From assembly GCA_965277355.1 (NCBI GenBank), contig CBDICN010000002.1, positions 2,275,469-2,339,468 on the forward strand: a DNA stretch of 64,000 nucleotides, in the 5' to 3' direction. This document shows, one piece after another, positions 48,877 to 57,628 of the stretch. A model generated the notes under the pieces. It was not told where the DNA came from, did no database searches, and saw only the letters and a program-made list of their open reading frames with translations. Every line of letters begins with the position of its first letter. Within the stretch, counting starts at the first letter, position 1. The stretch comes from RH-AL1 sp965277355. Lineage in GTDB: Bacteria > Pseudomonadota > Alphaproteobacteria > Rhizobiales > Beijerinckiaceae. The position numbers and the translations under genes are program-made.

Positions 48877-49947
48877 ATGCGGTTTGCTTTGAAGACGCTG
48901 TTCGACGAGAGTTCTCCCCGGCTGCGTGTAAGGCTCGTCGCGATCTACGCCGTCCTGGCCTTCCTGAACGTCGGCGCCTGGATCGCGGCGCTGATCGCGT
49001 TCCACGACAAGCCCGGCCTTCTCGTCGTCGCGCTCACCATCTACGGCCTCGGGCTGCGGCACGCGGTCGACGCCGACCACATCGCCGCCATCGACAACGT
49101 CACGCGCAAGCTGATGCAGGACGGGCAGCGTCCGGTCTCGGTCGGCTTCTACTTCGCGCTCGGCCACTCGACGGTGGTCATCGTCGTCGCCGCGCTCGTC
49201 GCCTGGGCGGCGACCATGCTCGGCAGCTTCCAGTCGCTCCGGGGCATCGGCGGGGTCGTCAGCACGCTGGCCTCGACCTTCTTCCTGTTCGCCGTCGCCT
49301 TGATGAACATCCTCATCTTCCTGTCGATCTACCAGAGCTACCGGCTGGTGCGCAGCGGCAAGCCCTACGTCGAGGAGGACCTGGAGGTCTTCCTCGCCAA
49401 GCGCGGCCTGCTGGCGCGAATCTTCCGGCCCGTGTTCAGGCTGGTTTCCCGAAGCTGGCACATGTATCCGGTCGGCTTCCTGTTCGGCCTCGGCTTCGAC
49501 ACGGCGACCGAGGTCTCGATGTTCGGCGTCTCGGCTGCCCAGGCCGCCAAGGGGCTGCCGATCCTCGCCATCATGATCTTCCCGGTGCTGTTCGCCGCCG
49601 GGATGTCGCTCGTCGATACGTCCGACGGCGTGATGATGCTCGGCGCCTACGACTGGGCGTTCGTCAAGCCGATGCGCAAGCTGTACTACAACATGACGAT
49701 CACCGCGGTCTCGATCGTCGTCGCCCTGGTGATCGGCGGCATCGAGGCGCTCGGCCTGCTCTCCGATCAGTTCGGCCTGAAGGACGGCGGCTGGAAGGTG
49801 ATCGGCCTGCTGAACGACAACTTCAACAACATCGGCTTCCTGATCATCGGCCTGTTCTTCGCCGCGTGGCTGATCTCCTACATCATCTACAAGGCCAAGG
49901 GTCTCGACGACTTCGAGGTGCGTACGGCGGACGGCCCCGCCAAGTGA
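48877..49947 (+). CDS. NiCoT family nickel/cobalt permease
   Basis: 356 residues with about eight membrane helices. The signature H-A-V-D-A-D-H (H-x4-D-H type, near 58-64) in helix II, L-G-H-S-T-V-V in helix III and L-F-G-L-G-F-D-T-A-T-E define NiCoT proteins such as HoxN/NixA/NhlF. It takes up Ni2+ and/or Co2+; the preference cannot be told. Cobalt would serve the B12 genes in this window. The ATG at 48877 follows AAGGG; TTG at 48871 is an alternative. A 16-bp tandem duplication overlaps its stop. Confidence 0.92.
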   Translation: MRFALKTLFDESSPRLRVRLVAIYAVLAFLNVGAWIAALIAFHDKPGLLVVALTIYGLGLRHAVDADHIAAIDNVTRKLMQDGQRPVSVGFYFALGHSTVVIVVAALVAWAATMLGSFQSLRGIGGVVSTLASTFFLFAVALMNILIFLSIYQSYRLVRSGKPYVEEDLEVFLAKRGLLARIFRPVFRLVSRSWHMYPVGFLFGLGFDTATEVSMFGVSAAQAAKGLPILAIMIFPVLFAAGMSLVDTSDGVMMLGAYDWAFVKPMRKLYYNMTITAVSIVVALVIGGIEALGLLSDQFGLKDGGWKVIGLLNDNFNNIGFLIIGLFFAAWLISYIIYKAKGLDDFEVRTADGPAK

Positions 49948-49981
49948 CGCGAAAGCCAAGTGACGCGGAAGCCGGGCCCGA

Positions 49982-51253
49982 TCACGTCCCGCCGAGACTC
50001 TCGCCCGAGACGTGGGCCGCGACCTGGGCGAGGTCCTTGTCGCCGCGCCCGGAAATGTTGACGACCATCAGGTGGTCGCGCGGGCGGTCCCGGGCGACGT
50101 CGAAGACGCGGGCCAGCGCATGCGCCGGCTCCAGCGCCGGGATGATGCCCTCGAGCTTGGCGCACAGCGAGAACGCGGCGAGCGCCTCGTCGTCGGTGGC
50201 CGACAGGTAGGTGACGCGGCCCGAGTCGCGCAGCCAGGCGTGCTCGGGGCCGATGCCGGGATAGTCGAGGCCGGCGGAGATCGAATGGCCCTCCTCGATC
50301 TGGCCGTGCTCGTCCATCAAGAGGTAGGTGCGGTTGCCGTGCAGCACGCCGGGCTTGCCGCCGGCGAGAGACGCGGCGTGGGCCTTGTCGAGCCCGTAGC
50401 CGGCCGCCTCGACGCCGAAAATCTCGACCGACGGGTCGTCGAGGAACGGGTGGAAGATGCCGATCGCGTTGGAGCCGCCCCCGATGCAGGCGAAGATCGA
50501 GTCGGGCAGGCGCCCCTCGGCCTCGTGCATCTGGCGCTTCGTCTCGTCGCCGATGATGCATTGGAAGTCGCGCACCATCGCGGGGTAGGGATGAGGGCCG
50601 GCCGCCGTGCCGATACAGTAGAAGGTGTCGTGCACGTTGGCGACCCAGTCGCGCAACGCCTCGTTCATCGCGTCCTTCAAGGTCCGCGCGCCGGACTGCA
50701 CGGCGACCACCTTCGCGCCCAGCATGGTCATGCGGTAGACGTTCGGTTTCTGCCGCTCGACGTCGACGGCGCCCATGAACACGATGCACTCGAGGCCGAA
50801 CCGCGCGCAGGCCGTCGCGGTCGCGACGCCGTGCTGGCCGGCACCCGTCTCGGCGATGATGCGCGTCTTGCCCATCCGGCGCGCCAGCAGGATTTGGCCG
50901 AGCACATTGTTGATCTTGTGCGCGCCGGTGTGGTTCAGTTCCTCGCGCTTGAAGTAGATCTTGGCGCCCCCGGGGGTGCCTAGACGAGATTTGCCGGCGG
51001 CCTCGGCGCGCTCGCGCAGATGGTGCGTGAGGCGCTCGGCGTAGTACAGCGGGCTCGGCCGCCCGACGTAGTGCGAGAGCAAGGCGTCGAATTCGGCCTT
51101 GAACGCCGGGTCGGCTTTCGCCGCCTCGTAATGCCGTTCGAGATCGAGGATCAGCGGCATCAGGGTCTCGGCCACGAAGCGGCCGCCGAACAGGCCGAAA
51201 CGCCCGTTCTCATCGGGACCGAGCCGGAAGGAATTGGGAACGCTGATCGTCAC
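49982..51253 (-). CDS. trpB: Tryptophan synthase beta chain
   Basis: 423 residues from a GTG overlapping the trpF stop (GTGA). PLP lysine in H-T-G-A-H-K-I-N-N (near 109), G-A-G-Q-H-G and the G-G-G-S-N-A-I-G phosphate cradle are present. Condenses indole with serine. trpA, the expected next gene, is absent: after 49982 the neighbour is the oppositely oriented permease gene. Confidence 0.97.
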   Translation of the reverse strand: MTISVPNSFRLGPDENGRFGLFGGRFVAETLMPLILDLERHYEAAKADPAFKAEFDALLSHYVGRPSPLYYAERLTHHLRERAEAAGKSRLGTPGGAKIYFKREELNHTGAHKINNVLGQILLARRMGKTRIIAETGAGQHGVATATACARFGLECIVFMGAVDVERQKPNVYRMTMLGAKVVAVQSGARTLKDAMNEALRDWVANVHDTFYCIGTAAGPHPYPAMVRDFQCIIGDETKRQMHEAEGRLPDSIFACIGGGSNAIGIFHPFLDDPSVEIFGVEAAGYGLDKAHAASLAGGKPGVLHGNRTYLLMDEHGQIEEGHSISAGLDYPGIGPEHAWLRDSGRVTYLSATDDEALAAFSLCAKLEGIIPALEPAHALARVFDVARDRPRDHLMVVNISGRGDKDLAQVAAHVSGESLGGT

Positions 51254-51969
51254 GGGAGCCGCCTGTCGCTGAAGAGGCGATGTCTAGCCGACCGGCGCGC
51301 GCGTTCCAAGCGCGGCATCCGCGGCCCATCGGCAGCCCTGGCGCGCGCGATGAATCGCGCGATCTTCGCGGCGTCCTTGACGCCGGGCGCGCTCTCCACC
51401 CCCGACGAGACGTCCAGCCCCGGCGCCTGCGTCCCGCGGACGGCGTCGCCGACGTTCTCCGCAGTGAGGCCGCCGGCCAGCAGATAGGGCCGCCGTGTCG
51501 CGATTCCGTCGAGCAGCGACCAGTCGAAGGTCGCGCCGTTGCCGCCGGGCGTCCCGGCCCCGGCAGGCGGACGGGCATCGAACAGCAGATGATCGGCGAC
51601 CGCGTCGAACGCCGCGATTTGGGCAAGGTCGTCGCGGGTGGCGAGGCCGAGCGCGCGCATCACCGGCAGCCCGAAACGCGCCCGGACCTGCGCGACGCGG
51701 GCCACGCTCTCATGACCGTGCAGCTGGAGGATGTCCGGGCGGACCGCTTCGGCCACCGCCGCGAGCGTCGCGTCGTCGGCATCGACGGTGAGGGCGACCG
51801 TCCTCGCCCGTCCGGCCACGCGCCGGACGAGAGCGCCGGCGTAATCAAGCGGCACGTGGCGCGGGCTCTTCTCGAAGATCACGAAGCCGACCAGGTCGGC
51901 GCCGGCCTCGAGCGCAGCCGCGAGCGTTGCCGGCTCCGACAGGCCGCAGATCTTGATCAGCAACGCCAT
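51250..51969 (-). CDS. trpF: Phosphoribosylanthranilate isomerase
   Basis: 239 residues. K-I-C-G-L (6-10, catalytic Cys), G-F-V-I-F-E-K-S-P-R-H (28-38), Q-L-H-G-H-E and D-V-S-S-G-V-E (phosphate end). TIM-barrel enzyme of tryptophan synthesis. The C-terminal ~20 residues are Arg-rich beyond the usual end (E-x-x-P-G-x-K-D). The stop overlaps the trpB start. Confidence 0.95.
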   Translation of the reverse strand: MALLIKICGLSEPATLAAALEAGADLVGFVIFEKSPRHVPLDYAGALVRRVAGRARTVALTVDADDATLAAVAEAVRPDILQLHGHESVARVAQVRARFGLPVMRALGLATRDDLAQIAAFDAVADHLLFDARPPAGAGTPGGNGATFDWSLLDGIATRRPYLLAGGLTAENVGDAVRGTQAPGLDVSSGVESAPGVKDAAKIARFIARARAADGPRMPRLERARRSARHRLFSDRRLP

Positions 51970-52026
51970 GGACGTTCGTTCCAGGCTTCCGCGCGCTCGT
52001 CCACGGTTCGTGCGTGCCGCGACGGG

Positions 52027-52428
52027 CTAGAGGCGGTAGTCGTCGACGCGTACCAGGCCACGTCCCGAAAGCGCCGCGTCACGTCCCGAAAGCGCCGCGG
52101 CACGTCCCAAAGGCGCCGCGGCGACGGGAGGCTGATCGCGCATGCGGCGGACCTGCTCCTGCCAATGTTCCGCTTCCTCGCGGGAGAGACGCGCCTTGCG
52201 CCGGTTGGCGCCCTGGGTGAACCAGGTCGCGATGCCGCCCACGATGACGCCCACGATCAACGTCAGGAACAACACGACGAACAACGGCGCCTGGACGAAG
52301 GCGGTCGAGCTTCCAGGGCCGGCGAAAGGATCGAACGACACCGACGTCATCTGCGTGTTGGCGAAGGAGAACGCCAGGATGATGACGGCGATCGGGACCA
52401 GAATCAGAATTTTGAAGAATGTGGCCAC
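52027..52428 (-). CDS. lapA: LapA/DUF1049 membrane protein
   Basis: 133 residues from a GTG at 52426-52428. Two membrane helices (about 5-25 and 43-68) with F-A-N-T-Q in the first loop, the LapA pattern; then a charged helix (R-R-K-A-R-L-S-R-E-E-A-E-H-W) and a C-terminal part with three 7-residue repeats (about 100-120). In E. coli LapA acts with LapB in LPS control. Between ihfB and trpF, the normal place in this order. Confidence 0.85.
   Translation of the reverse strand: MATFFKILILVPIAVIILAFSFANTQMTSVSFDPFAGPGSSTAFVQAPLFVVLFLTLIVGVIVGGIATWFTQGANRRKARLSREEAEHWQEQVRRMRDQPPVAAAPLGRAAALSGRDAALSGRGLVRVDDYRL
52059..52121. repeat. Three tandem copies of a 21-bp unit inside lapA
   Basis: CACGTCCC(G/A)AA(A/G)GCGCCGCG(T/G) at 52059-52079, 52080-52100 and 52101-52121; each copy encodes seven residues of the type A-A-L-S-G-R-D in frame at the LapA C-terminus. 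Confidence 0.9.
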
Positions 52429-52558
52429 CGGTCGCTCACCCTGGTTCCGAGGCGCCGCGTCTCTTACGAGCCATCGAGCGATCGGTGTTGGTGTACCAAC
52501 AGGCGGAGCGATCCCGCAACCCACCCGAGCCCGTGAATAGGCTGAAATTCAGGGAAGA

Positions 52559-52849
52559 TCAGCTCAGATAGCCTTCGTTGAGCCGCTCGCGCATCTCCTT
52601 GCCAGTCTTGAAGAAAGGCACGGCCTTCTCCTCGACCTCGACGTGCACGCCGGTGCGCGGATTGCGGCCCACGCGCGCTTCGCGCCGCTTCACGGAAAAC
52701 GCGCCGAACCCGCGCAATTCCACTCTGTCACCCTTGGCGAGAGCCTTGGTGATCTCGTCGAGAATCGCGTTGACGATCTTCTCGACGTCGCGGAGGTAGA
52801 GGTGAGGGTTGCGGTCGGCAATCCGCTGAACGAGTTCAGACTTGATCAT
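52559..52849 (-). CDS. ihfB: Integration host factor subunit beta
   Basis: 96 residues from the ATG at 52847-52849 with AGGAAG upstream (a GTG two codons earlier is less likely). M-I-K-S-E-L-V-Q-R-I, L-R-G-F-G-A-F-S-V-K and the DNA-arm G-R-N-P-R-T-G define HU/IHF; R-L-N-E-G at the end suits IHF-beta. Architectural DNA bending protein. Confidence 0.95.
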   Translation of the reverse strand: MIKSELVQRIADRNPHLYLRDVEKIVNAILDEITKALAKGDRVELRGFGAFSVKRREARVGRNPRTGVHVEVEEKAVPFFKTGKEMRERLNEGYLS

Positions 52850-52923
52850 GGACACTTCCTGACTTGATATCCAAGCTGGAAAAGTCTTGCGGCTTTAGAA
52901 GGTTGCACGAATTCCGCGACGAC

Positions 52924-53886
52924 TTAGCGCACCGGCCAGATTGCCACTAAGCCCGACAAAGATCCGCCTTCGGCCAGCGACTGGCCTTGCGCGAGGACGC
53001 TCGCCAAGGACGGTAGACCGGCCGCGTTGGCGGCGCCGGCCGCGAAGCTGAAGAGCTTGAAGCCGGCGAAGCCGGAGTCGGTCTTCCAATCCCGCACCGG
53101 GAGGTTCGCGGGCACCTTGCGTTCCTGCTCGAGGTATTTGATCGCGTCGCGCTCCTCGCCCAACCCGTCGACGAGGTGGAGCGGGACGCCCTGCCGGCCG
53201 GTGAAGACGCGGCCGTCGTCGATCGCGGCCAACTGCTGGTCGTCCATCTTGCGACGGTCCTTCACCAGCGCCTTGAACCAGGCGTAGCTGTCGACGACCA
53301 GCGCATCGATCGCCGCTTTCGCCTCGGGCGTGGTCGGCTCGAAGCCGCTCGGCGAGGCCTTCAACGGCGACGACTTGATCGTCTCGACCTTGACGCCGAG
53401 CTTGCCCAGGGCATCCGCGACGTTGGGGAACTGGAACAGGACGCCGATCGAGCCGACCAGCGACGTCTGCTGCGCGATGATGTGGTCGGTGCCGACGGCG
53501 GCGATATAGGCTCCGGAAGCGGCGAGCCCGCGAACCACCGCGACCGTCGGCATCTTGGCCGACAGCCGGCGCAGCGCATCGTAGAGGCGTTCGGAGCCGG
53601 TCGTGGTGCCGCCTGGGCTGTCGATCTCGATGAGCGCCGCCGAGGCATTCGATTTCGCGACGTCGTCGATGAGCTTGATGGTGTCCTTGTCACCGACGAT
53701 GAGGCCGGTGATCGAGACCCGCGCGACATGCGGCAGGATCCCCACCGGTCCATCGTTCGAGCCGGTGAGGCGGAAGCCGGCCACGACCACCGCGATCAGC
53801 AGCGCCGCGAACGTCAGCACGCGCCACAGCGAGAGCCGGCGCTGCAGGCGGCGCCGGTCGATGAGCTGGTCGGACGTCGATGACAT
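52924..53886 (-). CDS. sppA: Signal peptide peptidase SppA
   Basis: 320 residues. One N-terminal membrane helix (about 20-42), then the S49 domain with catalytic Ser in G-L-A-A-S-G-A-Y (near 125) and catalytic Lys near 177 in S-S-P-L-K-A-S-P; G-S-I-G-V-L-F lies between. It degrades signal peptides in the inner membrane. Single-domain (half-size) form. Heads the row ending in trpB. Confidence 0.92.
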   Translation of the reverse strand: MSSTSDQLIDRRRLQRRLSLWRVLTFAALLIAVVVAGFRLTGSNDGPVGILPHVARVSITGLIVGDKDTIKLIDDVAKSNASAALIEIDSPGGTTTGSERLYDALRRLSAKMPTVAVVRGLAASGAYIAAVGTDHIIAQQTSLVGSIGVLFQFPNVADALGKLGVKVETIKSSPLKASPSGFEPTTPEAKAAIDALVVDSYAWFKALVKDRRKMDDQQLAAIDDGRVFTGRQGVPLHLVDGLGEERDAIKYLEQERKVPANLPVRDWKTDSGFAGFKLFSFAAGAANAAGLPSLASVLAQGQSLAEGGSLSGLVAIWPVR

Positions 53887-53976
53887 GAAACGATCCCGGG
53901 AGACGGGGGGACCCTAAACCACCCTGCGTGGCGCGCAAGCGGATGCGAGCCGCGCAGAGCCGCGCGGCGCGGGCTG

Positions 53977-55239
53977 TCACCGTCGCTCTCGGTCGTCGGC
54001 CGCCATCAGCGCCAGCCCGGAGGCGACCGACTGGAAGGCATCCCCCTGGTGGATGCGCTCGGCCGGGAAGCGGCGATCGAACAGGCGCCGCGCGGCCGGC
54101 ACGAAGGACGTGCCGCCGGTCACGAAGACGGCATCGACCGCCGCCGGCGCGACGCCGCCGAGACGAAGCACCTCCGCGAGCGCGCCGTCGATGGCCTTGA
54201 GATCGCCCGCGATCCAATCCTCGAAGTCGCGACGCGACACCGCGGCCGTGAGTTCGACCCCCTCGTGGTCGAAGCGCAATGTCGCCGCGTCCCGCGTGGA
54301 CAACGCGGCTTTCAGCGCGCCCACCGCCTGGTAGAGCGCGAGGCCGAGATCCATCTCGACGATGGTGATGAGCGCCTCGAGCTCGTTGCCGCGCGTGCTG
54401 GCCTCGGCGAGCTTGCGCAGCTCGGCGAGCGTGTTGCCGGACTTCAGCCAGGACAGCTGGTGCCATTGCGAGAAGGAGGCGTGCACATAGGCCGGGATCG
54501 GCAGCTGCTTGCCGAAGGAGGCGTAGGTCGCGCCCTTGCCGATGAGCGGAGCGATCGCGTGATCGATGATGCGGTAGTCGAACGCGTCGCCGGCGATGCC
54601 GACGCCGGTATGGGCGAGCGGGATCGACCGCAGGCGGCCGCCCTCGCGGCCGAAACGCAGCAGCGAGAAGTCGCTCGTGCCGCCGCCGAAATCGGCGACG
54701 AGCACGGTCTCCTCGCGAGCGAGGTCGCGCGCATACCAGTAGGCGGCGCCGAGCGGCTCGAACGCGAAGTCGACGTCGCGCAGGCCGGCCTGCGCGTAGG
54801 CGTCCGACAGCCGCGACAGCGCGAGCGCCTCGTCCGGATTGGCGCCGGCGAAGACGACCGGCCGGCCGCCGACGATCGGCGCCGCGAGAGGCTCCGCTCC
54901 GGTGAGATCGCGCAGGAACAGGGCGACCAGCGCCTCGATGGTGTAGCGGGCGCCGTAGAGCCGCGTTTCCGAGAAGGCGCGGCTGGCGAGATGGGTCTTG
55001 AGGGACTGCACGAAACGCTGGTCGCCGACGGGCGCCGCCGCCCGCGCGATCGCCGCCGGTCCCGCGGCATGGTGCACGATGCGGCCCTCGCGCCAGAAGG
55101 TGAGCGCGGTGCGAAACGTCGCCGTCGGGCCGTCCGCCGTGGGCCACGTCCGGCTCTCGACCCGACCGTCGGCATGCGCCAGGGCGAGCACGCTGTTCGT
55201 CGTGCCGAAGTCGATGCCGACGCCGGTGATCTCTGTCAT
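53977..55239 (-). CDS. Hsp70 family protein, YegD-like
   Basis: 420 residues from an ATG with GGAGGGACG upstream. ATPase motifs of the actin/Hsp70 fold: G-I-D-F-G-T-T-N-S (8-16), V-A-D-F-G-G-G-T-S-D (phosphate 2), and V-F-V-T-G-G-T-S-F-V-P (adenosine). No substrate-binding beta domain with lid, so a short YegD-type chaperone of unknown client, not DnaK. Confidence 0.9.
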   Translation of the reverse strand: MTEITGVGIDFGTTNSVLALAHADGRVESRTWPTADGPTATFRTALTFWREGRIVHHAAGPAAIARAAAPVGDQRFVQSLKTHLASRAFSETRLYGARYTIEALVALFLRDLTGAEPLAAPIVGGRPVVFAGANPDEALALSRLSDAYAQAGLRDVDFAFEPLGAAYWYARDLAREETVLVADFGGGTSDFSLLRFGREGGRLRSIPLAHTGVGIAGDAFDYRIIDHAIAPLIGKGATYASFGKQLPIPAYVHASFSQWHQLSWLKSGNTLAELRKLAEASTRGNELEALITIVEMDLGLALYQAVGALKAALSTRDAATLRFDHEGVELTAAVSRRDFEDWIAGDLKAIDGALAEVLRLGGVAPAAVDAVFVTGGTSFVPAARRLFDRRFPAERIHQGDAFQSVASGLALMAADDRERR

Positions 55240-55499
55240 CGTCCCTCCGGGAGCCGATGGCGTCCGGTGCGGCGTCGCCCGCCCACACAAGCCCGAATGA
55301 AGTGTCGGCACGCCAGGCAGCGGCGTCCGCCCTCGCCGGCGGTCGCAACCCTTCAATCGCAATCCCCCGTCGCAATCCCCCGGTCGAACGGCTTGCGGGG
55401 GCGCTCCGCCAAGCCCATTGCAATGAGGGGCCTTGCGGATAAGTTGCCCGTGATCGTCAAGCACGCGCTCAAAAACGCGCCAACCGGAGATAGTGTGGA

Positions 55500-57194
55500 A
55501 TGACCGCCGTTGATCATGCGACACGACCGATGGGAGCCGAAGCCGGATTCCTGGAGCGTGCGCGAACCGTTGCCAAGCCGGGGTTCAACCGTTGGCTGGT
55601 CCCTCCGGCGGCGTTGGCGATCCATCTTTCCATCGGCATGGCCTACGCGCTCAGCGTGTTCTGGAAGCCGCTTGCCAGGGCGATCCCCAACCAAGACGCG
55701 GCGGCCTGCAAGGGCCTGGGCTTCTTCCAGATGCTCACGACGACGACCTGCAACTGGCCCGACTCGTCGACGGTCGTCACGTTCGAGATCGGCATCGTGT
55801 TTCTCGGCATCTCGGCCGCGCTGTTCGGCGGCTGGCTCGAGCGGGCCGGCCCGCGCAAGGCCGGTCTCGTCGCGGCGCTCTGCTGGGGCGGCGGCTTCCT
55901 CATCAGCGCGCTGGCCGTCTACGTCCATCAGCTCTGGCTCCTCTACGTCGGCCTCGGCCTCGTCGGCGGCTTCGGTCTCGGGCTCGGCTACATCTCGCCG
56001 GTCTCGACGCTGATCAAATGGTTTCCCGACCGGCGCGGCATGGCGACCGGCATGGCCATCATGGGCTTCGGCGGCGGCGCGATGATCGGCGCGCCGCTGG
56101 CGAACCTCTTGATGGCCGGCGGCAACGTCGTGCGCTGGCCGCTGATCGGTCTCAACCTCAACGTGGCAGGCTTCAAGACCGCAACCGATCCCGGCGTGAT
56201 GCAGACGTTCATCGTACTCGGCATTCTCTACCTGGTGGTGATGGCGATCGGCGCGCTCAGCTACCGGGTCCCGCCCGAGAACTGGACGCCGGAGGGCTTC
56301 GTCTCGCCGGCCAAGACGAGCCGGCTGATCTCGTCGGACGACGTCAACCTCGACGATGCCCACAAGACCCTGTCGTTCTGGATGATCTGGGGCGTGCTGT
56401 TTCTCAACGTGACGGCCGGCATCGCCGTGCTGTCGATCGCCTCGCCGATGCTGCAGACGATCTTCGGCGGCAGGCTGATCGGTCTTCAGCCAGGCGCCAC
56501 ACCGGATGCCGGCCAGCTCGCGGCGATCGCCGCCGTGGCCGCGGGCTTTGTCGGCCTGCTGTCGCTGTTCAACATCGGCGGCCGTTTCTTCTGGGCGTCC
56601 ATTTCGGACAAGATCGGGCGCAAGGCGACCTACTTCGCCTTCTTCGTGCTCGGCATGATCCTCTACGCCTCGGTGCCGAGCCTGGCGACGTCCGGCTCCA
56701 AGGCCCTGTTCGTCGCGGCCCTGTGCATCATCCTCTCGATGTACGGCGGCGGCTTCGCGACGGTGCCGGCCTACCTCGCCGACATCTTCGGCACCAAGTT
56801 CGTCGGCGCCATCCACGGGCGGCTGCTGACGGCCTGGTCGGCGGCGGGCGTCGTCGGATCGGAGGTCATCGTGCGCGTGCGCGATCAGCAGATCGCCGCC
56901 GGCGTGCCGAAGACCCAGGTCTACAACACCGTCATGTACATCATGGTCGGCGTGCTCGCGCTGGGCTTCGTGTGCAACCTCTTGGTGCGGCCGGTGCACG
57001 AGCGATGGCTGATGCGCAAGGACGCCGTGCCCAACGCGGCGGCCGGCACGGTCGGGACCCAAGCGGGATCCGCGCAGGGCATCGGGCTCGGCCGCTTCTC
57101 GGGTCCGGCGCTGATCCCCTGGCTCATCGTCGCCATTCCGGTGGCGTGGGGCCTCTACAAGGCCCTTCTCAGCGCCGCCAAGATCCTCACCTGA
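55500..57194 (+). CDS. OFA-type MFS transporter (oxalate/formate antiporter-like)
   Basis: 564 residues, about 12-13 membrane helices. The OFA/OxlT look: M-A-Y-A-L-S-V-F-W-K-P-L in the first helix loop, E-R-A-G-P-R-K-A-G between helices 2 and 3, D-R-R-G-M-A-T-G-M-A and G-G-G-A-M-I-G-A. Longer than OxlT because of loops around 70 and 270-300 and a C-terminal extra helix. Likely a carboxylate antiporter; substrate unproven. GGAGATAG upstream of the ATG. Confidence 0.88.
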   Translation: MTAVDHATRPMGAEAGFLERARTVAKPGFNRWLVPPAALAIHLSIGMAYALSVFWKPLARAIPNQDAAACKGLGFFQMLTTTTCNWPDSSTVVTFEIGIVFLGISAALFGGWLERAGPRKAGLVAALCWGGGFLISALAVYVHQLWLLYVGLGLVGGFGLGLGYISPVSTLIKWFPDRRGMATGMAIMGFGGGAMIGAPLANLLMAGGNVVRWPLIGLNLNVAGFKTATDPGVMQTFIVLGILYLVVMAIGALSYRVPPENWTPEGFVSPAKTSRLISSDDVNLDDAHKTLSFWMIWGVLFLNVTAGIAVLSIASPMLQTIFGGRLIGLQPGATPDAGQLAAIAAVAAGFVGLLSLFNIGGRFFWASISDKIGRKATYFAFFVLGMILYASVPSLATSGSKALFVAALCIILSMYGGGFATVPAYLADIFGTKFVGAIHGRLLTAWSAAGVVGSEVIVRVRDQQIAAGVPKTQVYNTVMYIMVGVLALGFVCNLLVRPVHERWLMRKDAVPNAAAGTVGTQAGSAQGIGLGRFSGPALIPWLIVAIPVAWGLYKALLSAAKILT

Positions 57195-57279
57195 CCAAGA
57201 CTCCTGTCCGCATCATCGCGCGATCGCTGCGAATGCCGCCCTCGTATCGTTCGACGACGCTCGCGCCGTGGCCGCGCGA

Positions 57280-57540
57280 TCAGTGTGGGACGGTTTGCAG
57301 ACGGCATCTCAGCACCCTGCCGCCGCGGCCGTCGGCACGCGTCACGCAGCCGGCGCCGCGGATCGGCCGGGCGTAGATCGTGAAGACGGCGCGGCGTCGC
57401 CGGCTGAAGGTCTGGTGGGAGAGGTCGTGGCCGCCGACGAAGACGTTGCTGCCGAAGTGAACCTCGGCCTTCGCCGAAATGGCGGCGAGCGCCAGCATCG
57501 CGGCTCCGACGATCAGCGCGGCTTGCCAATCGATCCGCAT
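57280..57540 (-). CDS. Small exported basic protein
   Basis: 86 residues from the ATG at 57538-57540 with GGAAGG upstream. Signal peptide 1-25 (A-A-L-I-V-G-A-A-M-L-A-L-A-A), then V-H-F-G-S-N-V-F-V-G-G-H-D-L-S-H and a basic C-terminus with two Cys (G-A-G-C-V-T-R and V-L-R-C-R) that may form a disulfide. No known family. Confidence 0.65.
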   Translation of the reverse strand: MRIDWQAALIVGAAMLALAAISAKAEVHFGSNVFVGGHDLSHQTFSRRRRAVFTIYARPIRGAGCVTRADGRGGRVLRCRLQTVPH

Positions 57541-57628
57541 CGCATGCCTTCCATGAACGGCGGCCATGAACGGCCGCTCTTACGAAAAGGATATCTCACA
57601 CCCGACGCAAGCCCCGCCGGACGCGCTC

